From Zoogloea sp041911615 (GTDB taxonomy: Bacteria; Pseudomonadota; Gammaproteobacteria; Burkholderiales; Rhodocyclaceae), in the NCBI RefSeq assembly GCF_041911615.1, contig NZ_JAYROR010000037.1:1-64000 (forward strand): a stretch of DNA of 64,000 nucleotides, given 5' to 3'. A program made the translations under genes and the position numbers. A model generated the notes under the pieces. It searched no databases. It had not been told where the DNA came from and saw only the letters and a list, made by a program, of their open reading frames with translations. Shown piece by piece: positions 49,168-57,998 of the stretch. How positions within the stretch are numbered: position 1 is the first letter of the stretch; each line of letters begins with the position of its first letter.

Positions 49168-49227
49168 CGGGCGCCGCGCGGGACGCCCCTGAACGGCATC
49201 CCGCGCCTCAAGTAGGGCTTGCATCTA

Positions 49228-49249
49228 TAACTGTTTATTTTTACAGTTA
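49228..49249. promoter_or_regulatory. LexA box upstream of dnaE2
   Basis: CTGTTTATTTTTACAG (49231-49246) matches CTG-N10-CAG exactly, and the flanks extend the symmetry to TAACTGT/ACAGTTA (49228-49249). It ends four bases before the dnaE2 ATG, so bound LexA would block expression. Confidence 0.85.
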
Positions 49250-49253
49250 ACGG

Positions 49254-52200
49254 ATGCCCGATGTCCCGCCTCCGTTCGCCGAGCTTTACGCCCGCTCCAG
49301 TTTCAGCTTCCTCACCGGGGCCTCCCACCCCGAGGAGCTGGTTCACCAGGCCGTCGCCTACGGCTACCACGCCCTCGCCATCACCGACGAATGTTCGATG
49401 GCAGGCATCGTGCGCGCCTGGGCCGCCTGGCGGGAATACCCCGAGGGCACCCTCAAGCTCATCGTCGGCACCAGTCTCCGCCTGGCCGACGGCCCCTGCG
49501 TCGTCCTGCTCGCCACCGACCGCAGGGCCTACGGCCGCATCGCCAGCCTCGTCAGCCGCGGGCGCAGGGCCGCCGACAAGGGCAGCTATCACCTCACCCG
49601 TGCCGATCTGGCCGACGGCCTGCCGGACTGCCTGGCCTTGCTGGTAGCGCCGGACAGCCTTGCCCCCGCGCCGGCCCTGGCCGACGATGCCCGCTGGCTC
49701 GCCCAACGCTTTCCCGGCAAGGCCTGGCTCGCCGCCCCGCTCCACCTCGGGCCCGACGACGACACCCGGCGCGACGCCATCGCCCGGGCCGCCGCCGCGG
49801 CCGGCGTTCCGGTGGTCGCCACCTGCGCGCCGTTGATGCATGTCGCCAGCCGCCACCGCCTCGCCGACGTGCTCACCGCCCTGCGCCACCGGGTCAGCGT
49901 CGACGAAGCCGGTTACCGCCTCGCCGGCAATGCCGAACGGCGCCTGCAGCCCCGCGCGGCGCTGGCCCGTCGTCATCCGCCCGAATGGCTCGCCGAGACC
50001 CTCGCCATCGCCGCGCAATGCACCTTCTGCCCCGCCGAGCTGCGCTACGAGTACCCCGAGGAGATCGTTCCCCCCGGCGCCACCCCGGCCAGCCACCTGC
50101 GTCATCTCGTCGCCCAGGGCCTGCAGGCGCGCTATCCGCCCGGGCCCGACGGCCAGGATCGGGTGCCCACCGACATCCGCCAGCGCGCCGGGAAGGAGCT
50201 CGCGCTGATCATCGAGCTCCGCTACGAGGCCTTCTTCCTCACCGTCGAGGATATCGTCCGCTTCGCCCGCAGCCAGGGAATTCTGTGCCAGGGGCGCGGC
50301 TCGGCGGCCAATTCGGTGGTGTGCTTCGCCCTCGGCGTCACCGCGGTCGACCCGGCCGAAGCCACCCTGCTGTTCGAGCGCTTCGTCTCCCGCGAACGCC
50401 AGGAACCGCCCGACATCGACGTGGATTTCGAACACGACCGGCGCGAGGAGGTCATCCAGTACATCTACCGCAAATACGGCCGCGAGCGCGCCGCCCTGGC
50501 GGCCACGGTGATCCGCTACCGCCCCAAGAGCGCCCTGCGCGACGTGGGCCGGGCCCTCGGTTTCGACCCGGGTCAGATCGACCAGCTCACCCGCCGCCTC
50601 GCCTGGTGGGACGGCCTCCAGGTGGCGCCCGAGCGCATCCGCGAGGCCGGCCTCGATCCGGCCAGCCCCCGGGTGCAACTGCTGCTCGAACTCGCCAACG
50701 AACTCGTCGGCTTTCCGCGCCACCTCTCCCAGCACGTGGGCGGCTTCGTCATCTCCCGTGGGCCGCTCGCCGAGCTGGTGCCCGTCGAGAACGCCGCGAT
50801 GCCGGGTCGCACCGTCATTCAGTGGGACAAGGATGACCTCGAAGCCCTCGGCCTGCTCAAAGTGGACGTGCTCGCCCTCGGCATGCTCTCGGCGATCCGT
50901 CGCAGCCTGGCGCACATCGCCCGCTGGCGCGGCACGCCCTTCGGCATCCTCGACATCCCGCGCGAAGAACCGGCGGTCTACGACATGCTCTGCCGCGCCG
51001 ACGCGATGGGCGTCTTCCAGGTCGAATCCCGCGCCCAGATGAGCATGCTGCCGCGCCTGCAGCCCCGCTGTTACTACGATCTGGTCGTCGAGGTGGCCAT
51101 CGTGCGGCCGGGGCCGATTCAGGGCGGGATGGTCCACCCTTACCTCGACGCCCGTGCCCGGGTCGCCCGCCAGGAACCCATCGTCTATCCCCGGCCCGAG
51201 ATCGAACCTGTGCTCCGGCGCACCTACGGCGTTCCCATTTTCCAGGAACAGGTCATGCAGCTCGCCATGGTGGCCGCCGGCTTCAGCGCCGGCGAGGCCG
51301 ACCAGCTGCGCCGCGCCATGGGCGCCTGGGGCCGCAAGGGCGACCTGCTGCGTTACCAGGCCCGGCTCACCGCCGGCATGCTCGGTCGCGGCTACGCTCC
51401 GGCGTTTGCCGAGGCCCTGTGCCGGCAGATCCAGGGTTTCGGCAGCTACGGTTTCCCCGAATCCCACGCCGCCAGCTTCGCCCTGCTGGTCTATGTCTCG
51501 GCATGGATCAAGCGCTTCGAACCCGCCGCTTTCCTGTGCGGCCTGCTCGACAGCCAGCCGATGGGCTTCTACGGCCCCGCCCAGCTCATCCAGGACGCCC
51601 GCCGCCACGGCGTCGAGGTCCGCCCCCCGGACGTCCAGGCCAGCGACTGGACCTGCACCCTGGAACCCTCCGGCGCCGACCCCGCCCGCCCCGCCGCGCG
51701 CCTCGGCCTGCGCCTCGTCAAAGGCTTCAACCCGGAAGCCGCCACGCGCATCGCCCGCGCCCGCGAAGCCGGCCCCTTTACCCGCGTGGATGAACTGGCC
51801 CGTCGTGCCCACCTGTCCACCGCCGAGCTGCGCACCCTCGCCGCCGCCGGCGCACTGGCCAGCCTCGCCGGACACCGGCGCCAGGCCTGGTGGGCCGCCG
51901 CCGGCAGCCAGGCCGCGCCGGGCCTGCTCCACGACGCCCCCATTCCCGACGCCCCGCCCGATCTCCCGGCCCCCGCCGAAACCCAGGACGTCATCGCCGA
52001 CTACGCCCGCCTCGGCTTCAGCCTCGGCCGCCATCCGCTCGCCTTCCTGCGCAGCCGCCTTGCCGACGAGCGCTTCCTCAGCGCCGCCGAAATCGCCGAC
52101 TGCCCCGATCGCAAGCTCGCCCGCAGCGCCGGCATCGTCACCTGCCGACAGCGTCCGGGCACCGCCAAGGGCACGATGTTCGTCACCCTCGAAGACGAAA

Positions 52201-52394
52201 CCGGCTGGATCAACGTCATCGTCCGCCCCGAACTCCTCGAGGCCGAACGCCGCATCCTCCTCGGCGCCACCCTGCTCGGCATCTACGGGCAGATCGCCCG
52301 CCAGGGCAGCGTCGTGCACCTGCACGCCAAGCGCATCGTCGACCGCTCGGCCCTGCTCGGCAGCCTGAGCCCCCGCAGTCGCGACTTCCACTGA
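49254..52394 (+). CDS. dnaE2: Error-prone DNA polymerase DnaE2 (ImuC)
   Basis: The 1046-residue C-family polymerase performs translesion synthesis with ImuA and ImuB. It has an N-terminal PHP domain (FAELYARSSFSFLTGASHPEELV), the polymerase active-site acidic motif PPDIDVDFEHDRR, and a C-terminal OB domain (GIVTCRQRPGTAKGTMFVTLEDETG). It is shorter than replicative DnaE, as is normal for DnaE2. A perfect LexA box lies just upstream. It is separated from lexA-imuA-imuB by about 21 kb. Confidence 0.96.
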   Translation: MPDVPPPFAELYARSSFSFLTGASHPEELVHQAVAYGYHALAITDECSMAGIVRAWAAWREYPEGTLKLIVGTSLRLADGPCVVLLATDRRAYGRIASLVSRGRRAADKGSYHLTRADLADGLPDCLALLVAPDSLAPAPALADDARWLAQRFPGKAWLAAPLHLGPDDDTRRDAIARAAAAAGVPVVATCAPLMHVASRHRLADVLTALRHRVSVDEAGYRLAGNAERRLQPRAALARRHPPEWLAETLAIAAQCTFCPAELRYEYPEEIVPPGATPASHLRHLVAQGLQARYPPGPDGQDRVPTDIRQRAGKELALIIELRYEAFFLTVEDIVRFARSQGILCQGRGSAANSVVCFALGVTAVDPAEATLLFERFVSRERQEPPDIDVDFEHDRREEVIQYIYRKYGRERAALAATVIRYRPKSALRDVGRALGFDPGQIDQLTRRLAWWDGLQVAPERIREAGLDPASPRVQLLLELANELVGFPRHLSQHVGGFVISRGPLAELVPVENAAMPGRTVIQWDKDDLEALGLLKVDVLALGMLSAIRRSLAHIARWRGTPFGILDIPREEPAVYDMLCRADAMGVFQVESRAQMSMLPRLQPRCYYDLVVEVAIVRPGPIQGGMVHPYLDARARVARQEPIVYPRPEIEPVLRRTYGVPIFQEQVMQLAMVAAGFSAGEADQLRRAMGAWGRKGDLLRYQARLTAGMLGRGYAPAFAEALCRQIQGFGSYGFPESHAASFALLVYVSAWIKRFEPAAFLCGLLDSQPMGFYGPAQLIQDARRHGVEVRPPDVQASDWTCTLEPSGADPARPAARLGLRLVKGFNPEAATRIARAREAGPFTRVDELARRAHLSTAELRTLAAAGALASLAGHRRQAWWAAAGSQAAPGLLHDAPIPDAPPDLPAPAETQDVIADYARLGFSLGRHPLAFLRSRLADERFLSAAEIADCPDRKLARSAGIVTCRQRPGTAKGTMFVTLEDETGWINVIVRPELLEAERRILLGATLLGIYGQIARQGSVVHLHAKRIVDRSALLGSLSPRSRDFH

Positions 52395-52560
52395 GCCCAT
52401 CCGGAACAAATCGGCGCGTCGCTGCGAAAAACCGCACGGGATACGCCGCACCCCATTCCGTCCGGGCGGCCCATGCGCATAAAATCCGTCGCCGCGCCCA
52501 TGCCGGCCACTCCCGACTTCGCCACTCCCGGCTTTCACCCGCCCACGAAACACGCACCCG

Positions 52561-53571
52561 ATGATCTGGCTCGACAACGCGAGAATCGCCGCCATCCTGG
52601 CCGTGGTCATCCTCCACAGCGCCGTCAGCGGCGTGGTCGACACCGACCTGGGCTCCGGCTACTGGTGGGCCGGCAATCTCTACAGCGCCTTCAGCCGCTG
52701 GTGCGTGCCGGTTTTCGTGATGATCAGCGGCGCCCTGCTGCTCAGCCCCGCCAGGCAGGAGAGCCTCGGCACCTTCTATCGCAAGCGGATGTCCCGCGTG
52801 TTGTGGCCGTTCCTGTTCTGGTCGGCCTTCTTTCTCGGCTGGACGCTGGTCAAGGGCATCGCCAAGGGCAAGCCGCCCGCACCGGGCCTGCTCGCCCTGC
52901 GCTTCGCCAGCGGCGAGCCCTACTACCACTTGTGGTTCCTCTACATGCTGATCCCGCTCTACCTGTTCGTGCCCTTCCTGCGCAAGGTGGTAGCCCACGC
53001 CTCGCGGCGCGAACTCGTCGTGCTCACCACGATGGGCTTCGTGCTGGCGGCACTCGCCCTGATCCACAGCCGTCTGCACGCCCAGTCGGCGAGCTTCTTC
53101 CCCGTCTGGTTCCTGTCCTACCTGCCGTACTTCCTGCTCGGCCATCTCATCGCCAGCGACACCCGTCCGGTGTCGCCCGCGCTGGCCTGGAGCGGCTTCA
53201 TCGGCTGCAGCCTGCTCACCGCCGCCGGCTGCTACGCCCTGGCGAGCCGTGCCGGCCTCGCCAACGGGCTGTACTGCTACGACTACCTGTCCGTCACCGT
53301 CATACCCATGTCGGCCAGCGTCATGTATCTGCTCAAGACGTGGCAGCGCCCGCTTGCCGGCCCCGGCGCCACCGGGCGGATCGCCGGCCTCACGATGGGC
53401 GTCTACCTGATCCACCCGCTGTTCCTCGAAATCCTGCAACGGGTCGGCCTCGGGCCGCTGGACTTCCATCCCGCCGCGGCCATTCCGCTGGTTGGACTGG
53501 CCGTGTTCGGTCTCTCGCTGATCGCCGCCTACCTCCTCGACCACCTGCCGGTGCTGCGCCGGACACTCTGA
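52561..53571 (+). CDS. Acyltransferase family 3 membrane protein (OafA/WecH-like)
   Basis: The 336-residue protein has about ten hydrophobic segments. The N-terminal DNARIAAILAVVILHSA carries the catalytic-type histidine of the family, followed by WCVPVFVMISGALLL and RVLWPFLFWSAFF. Members O-acetylate surface sugars or other envelope molecules. No polysaccharide genes are adjacent. It precedes the CoA-transferase gene by 74 bases. Confidence 0.88.
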   Translation: MIWLDNARIAAILAVVILHSAVSGVVDTDLGSGYWWAGNLYSAFSRWCVPVFVMISGALLLSPARQESLGTFYRKRMSRVLWPFLFWSAFFLGWTLVKGIAKGKPPAPGLLALRFASGEPYYHLWFLYMLIPLYLFVPFLRKVVAHASRRELVVLTTMGFVLAALALIHSRLHAQSASFFPVWFLSYLPYFLLGHLIASDTRPVSPALAWSGFIGCSLLTAAGCYALASRAGLANGLYCYDYLSVTVIPMSASVMYLLKTWQRPLAGPGATGRIAGLTMGVYLIHPLFLEILQRVGLGPLDFHPAAAIPLVGLAVFGLSLIAAYLLDHLPVLRRTL

Positions 53572-53645
53572 GCCCCGCCTGGCGCCTCCCGATGCCGCGA
53601 TCCATTTGGTATCGTTCGGCGATGCCACACGAGGAGGAGCCAACC

Positions 53646-55649
53646 ATGAACCAGAACAAGAGCACGTTCGTGCGCCCCCAGGGGCGCAACACCGGCAAGG
53701 TCGTCAGTGCCGCCGACGCCGTCAAGCTGATCCGCTCCGGCGACACCATCGCCACCACAGGTTTCGTCGGCATCGGTTTTCCCGAAAACATCGCCATCGC
53801 CCTCGAGCAGCGTTTCCTCGACACCCGCGAGCACGACCCGCAAGGCCGCGGCAAACCCGAGGGCCTCACCCTCGTCTATGGCGCCGGCCAGGGCGACGGC
53901 AAGGATCGCGGCCTCAACCATCTGGGCCACGACGGCCTCGTCGCCCGCGTCATCGGCGGCCACTGGGGCCTGGTGCCGCGCCTGCAGGAGCTCGCCGTCG
54001 CCAACCGCATCGAAGGCTACAACCTGCCCCAGGGCGTCATCACCCACCTGTACCGCGACATCGCCGCCGGCAAGCCCGGTACCCTCACCCGCGTCGGGCT
54101 GGGCACCTTCGTCGATCCGCGCCACGGTGGCGGCAAGGTGAACAGCCGCACCACCGAAGATCTCGTCCGCGTCATGGAAATCGACGGGGAGGAATACCTC
54201 TTCTACAAGGCGTTCCCGATCAGCGTCGGCATCATCCGCGGCACCACCGCCGACCAGGACGGCAACATCACGATGGAGAGGGAAGCGCTCACCCTCGAAG
54301 CCCAGGCCATCGCGATGGCCGCCCACAACAGCGGCGGCATCGTCATCGCCCAGGTCGAACGCGTGGCCGAATCCGGCTCGCTCAACCCCCGCCAGGTCAA
54401 GATTCCCGGCATCCTCGTTGACTGCGTGGTGGTGGCCGAACGCCCCGAGTGGCACATGCAGACCTTCCGCGAGCAATACAGCCCGGCCTTCTCGGGCGAG
54501 ATCCGGGTGCCCGTCACATCCCTCGAACCCATGGAAATGAGCGAGCGCAAGATCATCGCCCGCCGCGCCGCGATGGAGCTGACCCCCAACGCGGTGGTGA
54601 ACCTCGGCATCGGCATGCCCGAGGGCGTCGCCGCGGTGGCCACCGAGGAGCGCATCCTCGATCTGCTCACCCTCACCGCCGAACCCGGGGTGATCGGCGG
54701 CATTCCCCAGGGCGGCCTCAACTTCGGCGCCGCCGTGAACACCGCCGCCATCATCGACCAGCCCAGTCAGTTCGACTTCTACGACGGCGGCGGCCTCGAC
54801 ATCGCGATCCTGGGCCTCGCCCAGGCCGACGCCCAGGGCAATCTGAACGTCTCCAAATTCGGCCCCAAGCTCACCGGCGCCGGCGGCTTCATCAACATCA
54901 GCCAGAACGCCAAGAAAGTGGTGTTCGTCGGCACCTTCACCGCCGGCGGGCTCGAAGTCGGCCTCCAGGACGGGCGCCTGAAGATCCTCGCCGAAGGCCG
55001 CGCGCGCAAGTTCGTCGGCCAAGTCGAGCACCGCACCTTCAGCGGCCAGGAAGCCCTGCGTCGCCAGCAACCGGTGCGCTACGTCACCGAACGCTGCGTC
55101 TTCGAGCTCACCCCCGACGGCGTCGAACTGATCGAAGTCGCGCCCGGCATCGACATCGAACGGGACATCCTCGCCCACATGGATTTCGCGCCCGTCATCC
55201 GCGGCACCCCGCGGCCGATGGACCCGCGCATCTTCCAGGACGGGCCGATGGCGCTGCGCACCGACATCACCGCCGTGCCGCTCGAATCGCGCTTCCAGTT
55301 CGACGACGCGCAAAACATCTTTTTTGTCGATTTCGAGAGCCTGGCCCTGCACGACGCCGCCGACATCGAACGCATCCGCCAGATCGTCGAAGCGCGCCTT
55401 CTGCCCCTTGGCCGCAAGGTGCCGGTGATCGTCAATTACCACGGCTTCGATATCCGCGAATCCCTCATCGACGCCTACGCGACGATGATCGAGGGCCTCA
55501 TGGAAACCTGCTACAGCCGCGTAACCCGTTATGCCACCAACACTTTCCTGAAAGCCCGGCTGGGCGAGGCGCTCAGCGCCCGCCATCTCGCCCCGGGGAT
55601 CGTGGACTCCGCCGACGAGGCGCGAGCGCGGCTCGCCGACGGCGCATGA
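53646..55649 (+). CDS. Acyl-CoA:acetate/3-ketoacid-type CoA-transferase (YdiF/Pct-like)
   Basis: The 667-residue protein is a fused two-domain class I CoA-transferase. The N-terminal half opens with DAVKLIRSGDTIATTGFVGIGFPE. The C-terminal half has VVNLGIGMPEGVAAV and LTAEPGVIGGIPQGG, where the Glu is the probable catalytic residue. It is longer than Pct or YdiF (about 520-530) through a C-terminal extension of about 130 residues. GAGGAGGA precedes the ATG. Its neighbours suggest a link to acyl-CoA or PHB turnover. Confidence 0.88.
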   Translation: MNQNKSTFVRPQGRNTGKVVSAADAVKLIRSGDTIATTGFVGIGFPENIAIALEQRFLDTREHDPQGRGKPEGLTLVYGAGQGDGKDRGLNHLGHDGLVARVIGGHWGLVPRLQELAVANRIEGYNLPQGVITHLYRDIAAGKPGTLTRVGLGTFVDPRHGGGKVNSRTTEDLVRVMEIDGEEYLFYKAFPISVGIIRGTTADQDGNITMEREALTLEAQAIAMAAHNSGGIVIAQVERVAESGSLNPRQVKIPGILVDCVVVAERPEWHMQTFREQYSPAFSGEIRVPVTSLEPMEMSERKIIARRAAMELTPNAVVNLGIGMPEGVAAVATEERILDLLTLTAEPGVIGGIPQGGLNFGAAVNTAAIIDQPSQFDFYDGGGLDIAILGLAQADAQGNLNVSKFGPKLTGAGGFINISQNAKKVVFVGTFTAGGLEVGLQDGRLKILAEGRARKFVGQVEHRTFSGQEALRRQQPVRYVTERCVFELTPDGVELIEVAPGIDIERDILAHMDFAPVIRGTPRPMDPRIFQDGPMALRTDITAVPLESRFQFDDAQNIFFVDFESLALHDAADIERIRQIVEARLLPLGRKVPVIVNYHGFDIRESLIDAYATMIEGLMETCYSRVTRYATNTFLKARLGEALSARHLAPGIVDSADEARARLADGA

Positions 55650-55660
55650 CGCTCGCACCG

Positions 55661-55696
55661 GAACGACTGTTGCTGCAGTGCAACATACAGTCGTTC
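55661..55696. promoter_or_regulatory. Large palindrome between CoA-transferase and phasin genes
   Basis: GAACGACTGT and ACAGTCGTTC form a perfect ten-base inverted repeat around a 16-base centre containing TTGCTGCAGTGCAA. It lies 134 bases upstream of the phasin gene. PhaR, the PHB-sensing repressor of phasin genes, binds TGC/GCA-rich palindromes, so this is a candidate operator; as RNA it could also form a hairpin, but the T-run comes about 11 bases later, too far for a standard terminator. Confidence 0.5.
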
Positions 55697-55829
55697 GAAC
55701 TGCGATTTTTTGAGGTCTGTCACTTTTTGCGGCAGTTGCCTGTGATATTGTTTTCCGCATGAGTTCTCGACCGGCAACCGACCGGCGTCTCTAGGCCCAA
55801 AGTACAAAATTCGTGGAGGAAGGATCAAT

Positions 55830-56333
55830 ATGGCTACCAAGCAAGAACAGCAACTGAACGAAATCCAGAAGAAGAACCTCGAAGCCGCCATGCGTCTGGC
55901 TCAGCTGTCCATCGAGAACTCCCAGCGCATCATGGAACTGCAGGTTGGCACCGCCAAGTCCCTGTTCGAAGAAGGCGTCGCCAACGCCAAGGCCCTGTCC
56001 GGCGTCAAGGATCCGGCCGAAGCCATGAACCTGCGCACCAGCTACGCGCAGAGCACCACCGAAAAGATGCTCGCCTGTGCCCGCGAGATCGCCGAGATCA
56101 CCGCCAAGACCCAGGCCGAAGTCGGCAAGATGGTCAGCGAGCAGCTCACCGGCGGCGGCGCCGACATGTTCGAATCCATCCAGAAGATGTTCAAGGGCAT
56201 GCCCATCGGCGACCACAACGCCCTCGGCACCATCCAGGGCGCCATGGACACCGCTCGCGCCGCCTACGAGCAGATGACCAAGGCCTCCACCGAAGCCTTC
56301 CAGGCCTTCACCAAGATGGGCGCCAAGAAGTAA
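55830..56333 (+). CDS. phaP: Phasin family protein
   Basis: The 167-residue, entirely helical protein (EQQLNEIQKKNLEAAMRLAQLSIENSQRIMELQ) matches the Phasin_2 family, coating polyhydroxyalkanoate granules. It has low Cys content and Lys/Glu/Ala/Gln-rich amphipathic helices, with GGAGGAAGG before the ATG. A strong terminator follows, so it is probably monocistronic and highly expressed. No phaC or phaR gene is in the window. Confidence 0.92.
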   Translation: MATKQEQQLNEIQKKNLEAAMRLAQLSIENSQRIMELQVGTAKSLFEEGVANAKALSGVKDPAEAMNLRTSYAQSTTEKMLACAREIAEITAKTQAEVGKMVSEQLTGGGADMFESIQKMFKGMPIGDHNALGTIQGAMDTARAAYEQMTKASTEAFQAFTKMGAKK

Positions 56334-56362
56334 TCGCACGGCTTCTTCCGCATCATCGAAAA

Positions 56363-56385
56363 CGGCACCTTCGGGTGCCGTTTTT
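56363..56385 (+). terminator. Rho-independent terminator of the phasin gene
   Basis: CGGCACC-TTCG-GGTGCCG followed by TTTTT, 30 bases after the stop. Confidence 0.9.
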
Positions 56386-56541
56386 GTTTCTGGGCGCGCC
56401 GCGCCGATACCCGAAAAATCATCTGATTCCTCATCGACCGCGTCGAATCACACGCCCGTAACCTCCCGGAAACACTGCAATGCGATAGTTCGGGCCCCAA
56501 GATTTCCCCTTCACCCGTACCTTTCCGGAGGTTTCCGCAGC

Positions 56542-57984
56542 ATGTTGAAACCAGTATTTCTCGCCGTGGCCGCTGCCACTGCGCTCCTCGCCGGCTGTGG
56601 CGGCAACAGCAACAACAGCAGCTCCGCCGACGCACCCAAGAACGTCATCTTCTTCCTCGGCGACGGCATGGGCATGACCACCCAAACCGCCGCCCGCATC
56701 TACAAGGTGGGTGAAGACGGCGAACTGACGATGGACACCCTGCCCGAGTCCGCCTTCGTCAAGACCTACTCCAACAACGCCCAGGTCACCGACAGCGCGC
56801 CCTCGATGGCCGCCTACATGACCGGCGTGAAGATGAACAACGAAGTCATCTCGATGACGCCGGAGACCTCCGCCTTCGACGCCACCGGCAAGGACTACCT
56901 CTCCGGCACCGACAGCACCTGTCCGACCAGCGGCAACGGCACCGCCGTCACCACCCTGCTCGAACTGGCCAAGAAGGCCGGCTGGAGCACCGGCGTGGTC
57001 ACCACCACCCGCGTCACCCACGCCACGCCGGCCGCCACCTACTCCCACATCTGCCACCGCGACGGTGAGAACGCCATCGCCGCGCAGGTCGTGCCCGGCG
57101 GCACCGGCACCGGCATCAACGCCTACAACACCGCGCTGGGCGACGGCCTCGACGTCCTGATGGGCGGCGGCCGCCAGTTCTTCCTGCCCACCGCCGCCGG
57201 CGGCAAGCGCACCGACGGTCGCGACCTGACTGCCGAGTTCGTCGCCAAGGGCTACACCTACGTCAAGAACAAGACCGAATTCGACGCCGTCGCCGCCAGC
57301 GACAAGACCCGTCTCGTCGGCCTGTTCACCAGCAGCCACATGAGCTACGACCTCGACCGCGATCCCGCCGTCGAACCCAGCCTGGCCGAGATGACCACCA
57401 AGGCCATCGACATCCTGCAGAAGAAGGGCAGCAACGGCTTCTTCCTGATGGTCGAAGGCGGTCGCATCGACCACGCCCTGCACGAAACCACCGCCAAGAA
57501 GGCGCTGCAGGACACCGTGGCCTTCGACGACGCCATCAAGGCTGCCATCGACAAGATGAAGCTCAGCGACGCCGATCTGAAGAACACCCTGATCGTCGTC
57601 ACCGCCGACCACGACCACACCCTGGTCCTGAACGGCTACGCCGCCCGCACCGGCGCCACCACCGCCAGCAACCCGGGCGTGCTCGGCTTGCTGAAGAACT
57701 TCGTGAACGGCGCCCTGGGCACCGACAGCGGCGGCAACCCCTTCACCATCATCGGCTTCGGCAACGGCGAAAACCGCCCCGCCAACCGCGGCGCCCTCAC
57801 CGACGCCCAGGTCGCCGACAAGGCCTACCACCAGGAAGGCGCCATTCCGATGGCGGCCGGCAGCGAGACCCACGGCGGCACCGACGTCTTCCTCGGCGCC
57901 ATCGGCCGCGGCGCCGAGAACTTCACCGGCGTCATCACCAACACCGAAGTGTTCAACCTGATCCGCAAGTCGGTCGGCCTGTAA
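56542..57984 (+). CDS. Alkaline phosphatase, lipoprotein type (first of a tandem pair)
   Basis: The 480-residue PhoA-family enzyme has a lipoprotein signal (LLAGC, Cys near residue 17), so it should be membrane-anchored. The metal/nucleophile motifs are FFLGDGMGM, VTDSAPSMAAYMTG (nucleophile Ser), MVEGGRIDHALH, VTADHDHT and GSETHGGTDV. It releases phosphate from organic esters in the periplasm. The next gene, 14 bases on, encodes a close paralogue. No clear Pho box was found upstream. Confidence 0.93.
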   Translation: MLKPVFLAVAAATALLAGCGGNSNNSSSADAPKNVIFFLGDGMGMTTQTAARIYKVGEDGELTMDTLPESAFVKTYSNNAQVTDSAPSMAAYMTGVKMNNEVISMTPETSAFDATGKDYLSGTDSTCPTSGNGTAVTTLLELAKKAGWSTGVVTTTRVTHATPAATYSHICHRDGENAIAAQVVPGGTGTGINAYNTALGDGLDVLMGGGRQFFLPTAAGGKRTDGRDLTAEFVAKGYTYVKNKTEFDAVAASDKTRLVGLFTSSHMSYDLDRDPAVEPSLAEMTTKAIDILQKKGSNGFFLMVEGGRIDHALHETTAKKALQDTVAFDDAIKAAIDKMKLSDADLKNTLIVVTADHDHTLVLNGYAARTGATTASNPGVLGLLKNFVNGALGTDSGGNPFTIIGFGNGENRPANRGALTDAQVADKAYHQEGAIPMAAGSETHGGTDVFLGAIGRGAENFTGVITNTEVFNLIRKSVGL

Positions 57985-57998
57985 GCGGAGAGCCCACG

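Noticed and set aside
46879..49224. 781-codon minus-strand frame opposite the S8 protease
   Set aside because: It is very Gly/Ala/Val/Glu/Asp-rich, lacks domains, and is fully antisense to the protease and hemerythrin genes.
49086..52643. 1185-codon minus-strand frame opposite dnaE2
   Set aside because: Despite its length it is a codon-bias shadow of dnaE2; no family features were seen.
52473..53645. N-terminal extension of the CoA-transferase frame
   Set aside because: The frame is open for 390 codons upstream but overlaps the acyltransferase gene; a strong ribosome-binding site and a family-like N-terminus place the start at 53646.
53529..55760. 743-codon minus-strand frame opposite the CoA-transferase gene
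   Set aside because: Antisense shadow with low-complexity acidic and His-rich composition.
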